This document shows positions 26,944-32,628 of a stretch of 32,628 nt of DNA, piece by piece. The stretch spans positions 1 to 32,628 of the forward strand of contig JALORD010000005.1 in the NCBI GenBank assembly GCA_025459145.1, written 5' to 3'. The DNA comes from Pirellulaceae bacterium (GTDB lineage Bacteria; Planctomycetota; Planctomycetia; Pirellulales; Pirellulaceae). Numbering within the stretch: position 1 is the stretch's first letter; the number at the start of each line of letters is the position of its first letter. The notes below the pieces were generated by a model, which saw nothing but the letters and a program-made list of their open reading frames with translations, was not told where the DNA came from and did no database searches. Position numbers and translations under genes: made by a program.

Positions 26944-28461
26944 ATGATCAAGTGTTTCCTGTCCCTGGGGCTGTGGGCAATTCTCCTGGGGATCGCGGCT
27001 GGAGCTGATCCACGCCCGAACGTGCTATTCATCGTGTCGGACGACCTGAACAACATGCTGGGATGCTATGGCGACCCGCTGGCCAAGACGCCGAATCTCG
27101 ATCGGCTGGCGGCCCGCGGCGTATTGTTCGACAAGGCCTACTGCACATTCCCGCTGTGCGGCCCCAGCCGAAATTCGATGCTGACCGGCCTCTATCCCAA
27201 CAGCACCGGGATCCTGGCCAACGCTCAGATTTTTCGGCAAACGATCCCTTCGCACCAGAGCTTGCCGCAAGCCTTCCGCAACGCCGGTTACTTCGCCGCG
27301 CGGATTGGCAAGCTGTACCACTACAACGTGCCAAAATCAGTCGGGACCAATGGCCACGACGATCCCGGCTCGTGGGAACTCGAACTCAATCCGGCCGGGG
27401 TCGACCGCCTGCAGGAAGAATCCGAAATCTTCTCGCTGCTCCCCGGCCAATTCGGCGGCACGCTCAGTTGGTATGCCTCGCCGAAGCCAGACGTCGAACA
27501 TACCGATGGCCTGATGGCGGAGGACGCTTCCTGGGTGCTCGAGCGATGTGCCAAGCGCAAGGACCGACCATTTTTTCTCGCCGTTGGCTTCTTCCGGCCG
27601 CACACGCCTTACGTCGCCCCACGCGGCTATTTCGATCTGTATCCGGAGAAAGAGATGCCGGTCGTGGAAGGGGTGAAGGAAGATCAGGAAGACATTCCGC
27701 CGCCGGGCCTGGGGAGCTACAAGCGGGAGCAGGACAAGCTGACTGACGATCTGCGGCGACAGGCCAGGCAGGCTTACCTGGCCAGCATCAGCTTCATGGA
27801 CGCCCAGGTAGGACGCGTCATCGAAACACTCGATCGCCTCGGGCTAAGCGACAATACGATCATCGTCTTCACCAGCGACCATGGCTATCACATGGGCGAG
27901 CATGGCTTGTGGCAAAAGATGAGCCTGTTTGAGGAAAGTTCCCGCGTGCCGCTCTTGATCGTCGCCCCCGGGCTCTCTTCGAAAGGGGCCGTCGCCCGCT
28001 CGCCCGTGTCGCACATCGATCTCTATCCCACCCTGGCTGAACTCTGTTCCGTCCCCGCGCCCGAAAACCTGCAGGGGCAAAGCCTCGTCCCGCTGCTCAA
28101 GGATCCGTCGGCGGCGGGCCGCGGCTGGGCACTCACCCAGGTGATGCGGGGGGGCGGCCGGTTGCGGGCCTCGGTCACGACCAATGTCGGGGCCGATGGC
28201 CGGCGGTTCTTCGGCTATACCCTGCGAACGCCCCGCTGGCGCTACACCGAGTGGGACGAAGGCAACGCGGGGCGGGAACTGTACGACCACGAGTCCGATC
28301 CGCGTGAACTGACCAATCTGGCCAGCCGCCCAGAGCATGCTGCCACAGTGGCTCAATTGTCGGAACAGGTCCGCGCGGCTGCAAAGGGCACATTCCCACC
28401 GTCGGGAGAATCGCCGGCCATTCAGCCAGGACTTTGGGCGCCCAATCTTACGGAGCCGTAG
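26944..28461 (+). CDS. Secreted sulfatase 3 (iduronate-2-sulfatase-like, CGPSR)
   Basis: A 505-residue exported sulfatase of the iduronate-2-sulfatase-like group (S1_7). The signal peptide (FLSLGLWAILLGIAAG) is followed by PNVLFIVSDDLNNMLGCYG, the modified cysteine C72 in C-G-P-S-R and the group marker RIGKLYHYN. FFRPHTPYVAP and FTSDHGYHMGEHGLWQK are also typical. ATG 26944 has GAGG (26933-26936) seven bases upstream and starts the signal peptide; an upstream in-frame codon at 26884 would add 20 residues. It lies 63 bases after sulfatase 2, so the three are likely one operon. It is convergent with the next gene, with 36 bases between stops. Confidence 0.92.
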   Translation: MIKCFLSLGLWAILLGIAAGADPRPNVLFIVSDDLNNMLGCYGDPLAKTPNLDRLAARGVLFDKAYCTFPLCGPSRNSMLTGLYPNSTGILANAQIFRQTIPSHQSLPQAFRNAGYFAARIGKLYHYNVPKSVGTNGHDDPGSWELELNPAGVDRLQEESEIFSLLPGQFGGTLSWYASPKPDVEHTDGLMAEDASWVLERCAKRKDRPFFLAVGFFRPHTPYVAPRGYFDLYPEKEMPVVEGVKEDQEDIPPPGLGSYKREQDKLTDDLRRQARQAYLASISFMDAQVGRVIETLDRLGLSDNTIIVFTSDHGYHMGEHGLWQKMSLFEESSRVPLLIVAPGLSSKGAVARSPVSHIDLYPTLAELCSVPAPENLQGQSLVPLLKDPSAAGRGWALTQVMRGGGRLRASVTTNVGADGRRFFGYTLRTPRWRYTEWDEGNAGRELYDHESDPRELTNLASRPEHAATVAQLSEQVRAAAKGTFPPSGESPAIQPGLWAPNLTEP

Positions 28462-28497
28462 TCCGCGATTACGCCAGTCACATACGCAGTGTGCGGC

Positions 28498-29313
28498 TTA
28501 CGAGACTGCTTCAGCCATCCACTCGGCAAATTTCCTGGCCGAACCCTGGATGACCTGTTCGTAGTCGGCGGACTCGATCTCTTCTCCCATGAGTTCGAGT
28601 TCGTAATCCCCTTCGTACCCCGCAGCGGCAAGTCCGGCGACAATTTGCGCGAGGGGGAGCACGCCCTCCCCTAGTGGGTAACGATTCGGTTCACGCGACG
28701 GACGTTCGCGGCCGTCACCCAACTGTACGAGTGCAAGAAGTGGCGCAAGCGTGGGCAGCCGATCGAGCAACTCCGCGCGGTGCCCCCAGTGATACGTGTC
28801 GAGGGCGATCTTGAGGGCCGACGAGCGGTACTCCTCGACCAGGGCCAGCGTTTCATCGAGGCAATGTAGAAACGTCCAGTCCGCGCCGCAGTCGCCGTCG
28901 GTCGGTTCGATCGCCAGCGGCACGCCCCGTTCCTCGGCCAGCGGAACCAGTTTGTCGAGCGCCTGCCGGAAGAGCCGCCGGGCATGGTTAAACGTGTGAT
29001 GGCCGCGGGCGCCGCTGTGCACGACGAGGCACCCCGCATCGAGCATGTCGGCAACCGCGATCGCCTGCCGGGCGTCGGTCAGGCTCTCTTCATGGCTCCG
29101 GCCGTCGCTTCCCGTGAAGCCTCCGGCCCATTGCAGACTCGAGACCGCCAAGCCGTTCTCAGCGAGTAGTTGCGCTCCGCGAGCCTCGCCATATTCGGCC
29201 AGTTTGTGCCGCCAGACTCCCATGGCCGCCACGCCCGCCGCCGCGAATCGTTCGACATCCTCTTCGAAAGACCATCGGAGCGTCGTAAGTTCGCTGACTG
29301 CCAAACGAGCCAT
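28498..29313 (-). CDS. Sugar phosphate isomerase/epimerase-like TIM barrel
   Basis: A 271-residue protein of the xylose isomerase-like AP endonuclease 2 superfamily (COG1082). The usual metal ligands are visible: E136 in AIEPTDGD, D172 and H175 in ALDTYHWGH, D200 in QLGDGRERPSRE and E240 in YELELMG. No signal peptide, so it is cytoplasmic. Members isomerise or epimerise sugars, inosose or hydroxypyruvate; this one cannot be assigned. ATG 29313 is preferred: on the coding strand GAGGGA lies seven bases upstream, while the open frame back to 29385 is not family-like. It is convergent with the sulfatase cluster and could serve the sugars released by it, but nothing in the sequence proves this. 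Confidence 0.85.
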   Translation of the reverse strand: MARLAVSELTTLRWSFEEDVERFAAAGVAAMGVWRHKLAEYGEARGAQLLAENGLAVSSLQWAGGFTGSDGRSHEESLTDARQAIAVADMLDAGCLVVHSGARGHHTFNHARRLFRQALDKLVPLAEERGVPLAIEPTDGDCGADWTFLHCLDETLALVEEYRSSALKIALDTYHWGHRAELLDRLPTLAPLLALVQLGDGRERPSREPNRYPLGEGVLPLAQIVAGLAAAGYEGDYELELMGEEIESADYEQVIQGSARKFAEWMAEAVS

Positions 29314-29564
29314 CCTTGAATCCCTCTGTTTCCCCGAAGGGCCAATCGGCCCAGAGCAAGGGGCACAGTATGGAGCAGTCGCCACGGCGTGTAAAGGAAT
29401 TGCAAAGCCCGCGCCGCGGCGATTTTCTGCTAGCGGCTAAACGCTGGCAAACGGCACTCTACCCAGTGCGCCAATCGAGTGGTATATTTCGAAAAGTTGC
29501 CGCAGAATTGAGGGCGTGGACCAGCAGTTGCCTGGGCCGGAAGTTTGCGGCAAGTCCCACGAAG

Positions 29565-29637
29565 GGGGGCGTAGCTCAACTGGGAGAGCGCAGCGTTCGC
29601 AATGCTGAGGTTGGCGGTTCGATCCCGCTCGCCTCCA
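29565..29637 (+). tRNA. tRNA-Ala(CGC)
   Basis: A 73-base cloverleaf. The acceptor arm pairs GGGGGCG (29565-29571) with CGCCTCC (29630-29636) and contains the G3-T70 pair that is the alanine identity element. The anticodon stem CAGCG/TGCTG holds TTCGCAA, anticodon CGC, reading GCG. The T arm is GGCGG-TTCGATC-CCGCT. The discriminator is A29637 and CCA is not encoded (CCT follows). A terminator follows. Confidence 0.95.
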
Positions 29638-29643
29638 CCTTCC

Positions 29644-29675
29644 AGCCACTCTTGTCACGCAAGGGTGGCTTTTTT
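29644..29675 (+). terminator. Intrinsic terminator after tRNA-Ala(CGC)
   Basis: AGCCACTCTTG (29644-29654) pairs with CAAGGGTGGCT (29660-29670) over 11 bases with one T-G wobble around TCACG, followed by five more T. A clear Rho-independent terminator seven bases after the tRNA. Confidence 0.88.
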
Positions 29676-29771
29676 CGTGCGCGTTGGTCGCGCCGTCTCG
29701 CGGCAACCATCTCAACAACGTGACCGTACGTGGGCTGGCGGTTCAGCGAGACGCGAGGCACTGACGGAAAA

Positions 29772-29793
29772 CGGTCCCGGAGAATTGGGACCG
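29772..29793. repeat. Intergenic hairpin between the two tRNA-Ala genes
   Basis: CGGTCCC (29772-29778) and GGGACCG (29787-29793) pair perfectly around an eight-base loop. A second weaker hairpin, AGGGG with CCCCT, follows near 29813-29832. Neither has a T tract. The stretch 29676-29907 has no supported gene; these hairpins are all that I see in it. Confidence 0.4.
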
Positions 29794-29904
29794 AGGGGGG
29801 CCAGCAAAATTTAGGGGAGAGAAATCGCCCCTCCTGGTGCAGAAATCAACCCCAACAGACAACATCGCTCTTGCCGTAAGTCCTTACGCAGCAAGGGTGT
29901 TTAA

Positions 29905-29980
<76 letters not shown>

Positions 29981-30142
29981 GGTGGCAGACGATACGTGCT
30001 ATTATCGTCGTGATTGGGCGAAGGATTCACCCGACCGGAAAGGGTGAAGTTATCAGTGCCCCTCCCCAGTGTCAAGGACGCCGGAAGGCTCCGCGAGGTT
30101 CGGCGACTGGACGGAAATCGTCCCTGCCAAACAAGTTACGTC

Positions 30143-31225
30143 GTGCAAGCCAAGAAGCACATATCGACGCTGGTGAAGGTCGGGCTGTCCGCCGTTCTGA
30201 TCGGTGTGATCGCGTGGAAGGCCTACCACGACCCGGGATTCGGGGACTTGGTGAAAAAACCCAAGGACTGGCCAATTCTGCTTCTGGCCCTCCCCGTCTG
30301 TCTGGTCGCTGTCACGATTACCATCCTCCGCTGGCAAATGCTCGCGCGGGCCTTGGGATTGCGGCTTTCGACGAGGAGCGCCCTGCGGGCCGGATTTTTG
30401 GGCTACGCGTTCAACTTGATTCCGGTGGGGCTGGTGGCTGGCGACTCGGTGAAAGCGGTAATGCTGATTCACCAGAATCCAAAGCGCAAGACGGAAGCTG
30501 TGGCCAGCGTCCTCGTCGATCGGGTCATTGGCCTGTACGGGCTCCTGCTCATGGCGGCGATTGCCTCGCTGTTTCTTCCCACGGCCAAGGTCGCGTCGCT
30601 CGCGAACGAAGCTCACGGAACAACGATCGTCAATTTGAGTTACGCGGTCCGGACGCTGGCCATTCTCTGCACGGCGGGCCTCGTGGTGATACTGATTCCC
30701 GGAGTTACTCGTTCGCGGCTGTGGGATCGGCTCGAACATGCGCCGTTAGTTGGGCCCGTGCTGCACAAGTTGGTAGGCGCCATGCGAGTTTACAGCGCCC
30801 GGATCGACTTGCTTCTGGCGGCGATTGGCATCAGCCTGTGCATCCATTTTCTGTACGTTACCGCCGTCGTGCTCATGACAATGAGTATTGGGATCGCTCC
30901 CGAGCACCAGCCGCCCGTCCGCGATATCTTTGTCATCGTGCCGCCGTCGATGATTGCGGGGGCGTTGCCAATTGGCGTTTACGAGATCACGATCGAATTG
31001 CTGTTTCGAGCCATCGCTCCTGCCGGCGCTCCCCAAGGCATGGGTCTCATGATCGCGCTGGCCTATCGCATCATCCAGTCGCTCATTGCCTCGATTGGCG
31101 TCGGCTACTGGCTCACCAGCCGCGGCGAAATGCAAGAGATCATTCACGAAGCCGAGGAGTCGCCGCCCGATATCGATACTCCTGCGGAAACGGAAGCAGC
31201 GGCGTCGCCAGCATCTTCCTCGTAG
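30143..31225 (+). CDS. Lysylphosphatidylglycerol synthase TM region/UPF0104 family membrane protein
   Basis: A polytopic inner-membrane protein of about 360 residues with roughly seven to eight hydrophobic helices. The family (COG0392, the membrane half of MprF-like proteins and AglD relatives) is shown by LRWQMLARALGLRLS, the FLGYAFNLIPVGLVAGDSVK stretch with its conserved Asn-Pro-Gly-Asp pattern, the SVLVDRVIGLYGLL helix and PPSMIAGALPIGVYE. The soluble aminoacyltransferase domain of MprF is absent, so it probably moves or flips a lipid rather than makes one; this is inference. The tail is acidic and Ala/Ser-rich. GTG 30143 is chosen because the first helix starts soon after; the frame is open back to 30014 but that part is not protein-like. 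No clear ribosome site. Confidence 0.82.
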   Translation: MQAKKHISTLVKVGLSAVLIGVIAWKAYHDPGFGDLVKKPKDWPILLLALPVCLVAVTITILRWQMLARALGLRLSTRSALRAGFLGYAFNLIPVGLVAGDSVKAVMLIHQNPKRKTEAVASVLVDRVIGLYGLLLMAAIASLFLPTAKVASLANEAHGTTIVNLSYAVRTLAILCTAGLVVILIPGVTRSRLWDRLEHAPLVGPVLHKLVGAMRVYSARIDLLLAAIGISLCIHFLYVTAVVLMTMSIGIAPEHQPPVRDIFVIVPPSMIAGALPIGVYEITIELLFRAIAPAGAPQGMGLMIALAYRIIQSLIASIGVGYWLTSRGEMQEIIHEAEESPPDIDTPAETEAAASPASSS

Positions 31226-31282
31226 CGAGCCGAGATTCAAGCGGCTCAGGAAATTCGTTCTTTCGCAGGATGCAAGCGGTCG

Positions 31283-32398
31283 ATGAAAACGTTTCACTGC
31301 GACGAGTGCGACCAACTGGTCTTTTTCGAGAACGTCACGTGCCTGCGATGCGGCCACGCGCTGGCGTTCCTGCCCGACCTCGCGGACATGGGAGCATTGG
31401 TGCCCGCCGGCGACAACTTGTGGCGGGCGTTGACGCCCGCGGCCGAGGATCAGTCGTATCGGCTCTGTGCCAACTACTCCGAACGGAATGTGTGCAACTG
31501 GGCGGTCCGCGACGAGGATGAGCACACGCTCTGCGAATCGTGCCGGCTGACGCAGGTCATTCCCGATCTCAGCCGGCCAGGGCACAAGGAGTCGTGGTAC
31601 AAGCTGGAGGTTGCCAAACGGCGGCTCGTCTACAGTTTGATGATGCTCCGGCTGCCAATCCTCAATCGAACCGAAGATCCCGAGCAGGGATTGGCCTTTG
31701 AGTTCCTGGCCGATCCGACGGATCCCAAGGCGAAGCCGGTACTGACGGGACATACGGCAGGACTGATTACGATCAACGTTGCCGAGGCCGACGATGCCGA
31801 GCGTGAACGACGCCGGCTAACGCTGCACGAGCCGTATCGAACATTGCTGGGCCATTTTCGGCATGAATCGGGACACTACTATTGGGACCGGCTGATCCAG
31901 AATACGTCCCGGCTGGAAAGCTTTCGAGAACTGTTTGGCGACGAGCGGGCCAGCTATGGCGAAGCGCTCGAAGCGCATTACCGTCATGGCCCGGCCGCCA
32001 ACTGGCCCGACCAGTTCATCAGCAGCTACGCCAGCGCCCATCCGTGGGAGGACTGGGCGGAAACTTGGGCGCACTTCCTGCACATGACCGACACGCTCGA
32101 AACGGCAGCCGCTGCAGGGCTCGCGTTGCAGCCGCGGCGCCGCAATGTGCCGGCGATGAAGGCCGACCCAAAGCTGGTCCAGAGTGGTTCGTTCGAACGG
32201 ATGATCGCCGCCTGGTTCCCGCTTACCTATCTGCTCAACAACCTGAACCGCGGTTTGGGATTGGCCGATGGCTACCCGTTTGTGATCTCCCGCCCGACGA
32301 TCGAGAAACTACGTTTTGTCCACGAGACGGTCATGGCGGCAGGCCAGCGAACGGTGCCGTCGGCCACCACATCGTGGTTTTCTCGCCTTGGTTGGTAG
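31283..32398 (+). CDS. Zinc-ribbon putative metallopeptidase (COG4307 type)
   Basis: A 371-residue protein with two N-terminal cysteine clusters, C6-x2-C9...C20-x2-C23 and C62...C71...C84-x2-C87, each able to bind zinc. The larger C-terminal part looks like a zincin-type hydrolase with H194-E-S-G-H198 and a downstream acidic/histidine motif, HPWEDWAETWAHFLH (253-267), that may supply a third ligand. This layout matches the family annotated as putative zinc-binding metallopeptidase (COG4307). No signal peptide, so it should be cytoplasmic. Its substrate is unknown. ATG 31283 is the natural start of the first zinc ribbon. It follows the membrane protein gene by 57 bases and may be cotranscribed. 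Confidence 0.85.
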   Translation: MKTFHCDECDQLVFFENVTCLRCGHALAFLPDLADMGALVPAGDNLWRALTPAAEDQSYRLCANYSERNVCNWAVRDEDEHTLCESCRLTQVIPDLSRPGHKESWYKLEVAKRRLVYSLMMLRLPILNRTEDPEQGLAFEFLADPTDPKAKPVLTGHTAGLITINVAEADDAERERRRLTLHEPYRTLLGHFRHESGHYYWDRLIQNTSRLESFRELFGDERASYGEALEAHYRHGPAANWPDQFISSYASAHPWEDWAETWAHFLHMTDTLETAAAAGLALQPRRRNVPAMKADPKLVQSGSFERMIAAWFPLTYLLNNLNRGLGLADGYPFVISRPTIEKLRFVHETVMAAGQRTVPSATTSWFSRLGW

Positions 32399-32428
32399 CT
32401 GGCTGCAGCGCGAGCTAAGATCGTGTTC

Positions 32429-32628
32429 ATGGCGTGGATCCTCTATCTGTTCGGCAGCGGATTGGCCCTCTACCTCGCCGCCGGCATGATTTTGCTCGCG
32501 GTGCTCTTTTTGCCGAGGGCGCGGGGCTGGCGGCGAATGCCGCTGGCGATGTCGGCCCGACTGGGGCTGGTCGTGGCCGTTCTTTCGGCGGTGCCGCTTT
32601 CCGGGTGGCTATACGCGGCCGCAATCGG
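32429..32628 (+). CDS. Start of a membrane protein, cut by the window end
   Basis: An open frame begins at ATG 32429 (or GTG 32423, in frame) 30 bases after the previous stop and stays open to the end of the window, 66 codons. It encodes two hydrophobic helices (ILYLFGSGLALYLAAGMILLA and LGLVVAVLSAVPLSGWLYAA) separated by a basic loop (RARGWRR). I do not recognise the family from this fragment. The membrane-like pattern, the same strand and short gap support it as a real gene. Confidence 0.6.
   Translation, partial: MAWILYLFGSGLALYLAAGMILLAVLFLPRARGWRRMPLAMSARLGLVVAVLSAVPLSGWLYAAAI

Overview
The window looks like ordinary chromosome from a GC-rich member of the Planctomycetota, most likely the Pirellulales or relatives. 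Supporting signs are tandem secreted FGly-type sulfatases, a DUF1080 (3-keto-disaccharide hydrolase) lipoprotein-era secreted protein, a DUF2617 protein, a two-domain secreted esterase-like hydrolase, a CoA-disulfide reductase/rhodanese fusion, and many GTG starts and long antisense shadow frames. No insertion sequence, phage gene, integrase, CRISPR array or replication origin was seen. The taxonomic call is inference from gene content only.

Layout. 1-2.2 kb: lutB-lutC (lactate oxidation Fe-S subunits, ATGA overlap), closed by a palindromic hairpin. 2.2-3.7 kb: divergent DUF1080 and DUF2617 genes around a shared promoter region. 3.8-7.3 kb: a large secreted double alpha/beta hydrolase and a COG0402 amidohydrolase. 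7.4-13.6 kb, minus strand: a probable transcription unit ftsH > rsgA > unknown one-helix membrane protein > cysteine desulfurase (iscS-like) > iscA-like carrier. 13.8-15.8 kb: btaA-btaB, the pair for betaine lipid (DGTS) synthesis. 15.8-16.5 kb: a lower-GC SMI1/KNR4 (SUKH) gene, tRNA-Glu(CUC) and a strong terminator. 16.7-23.4 kb: dnaK, clpB and a CoA-disulfide reductase-rhodanese gene. dnaK is preceded by a near-perfect sigma-54 (-24/-12) promoter and an upstream palindrome. 23.6-28.5 kb: three sulfatases in tandem, facing a convergent sugar phosphate isomerase/epimerase-like gene. 29.5-30 kb: two tRNA-Ala genes (CGC and GGC) facing each other. 30.1-32.6 kb: a flippase-like/LPG-synthase-TM membrane protein, a zinc-ribbon metallopeptidase-like protein and the start of a membrane protein cut by the window edge.

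How the genes fit together. The chaperone block (DnaK, ClpB, CoA-disulfide reductase) suggests protein and thiol stress handling, with dnaK possibly under an enhancer-binding sigma-54 activator. FtsH, RsgA and Fe-S assembly make a housekeeping block. Sulfatases, DUF1080 and the secreted esterase fit breakdown of sulfated and acylated polysaccharides. BtaAB points to phosphorus-free membrane lipids. No single locus is plainly a new defence or biosynthetic system. The best candidates for something undescribed are the sigma-54/palindrome control of dnaK, the unknown membrane protein inside the ftsH-rsgA-iscS unit, and the hydrolase whose second domain seems to have lost its nucleophile.
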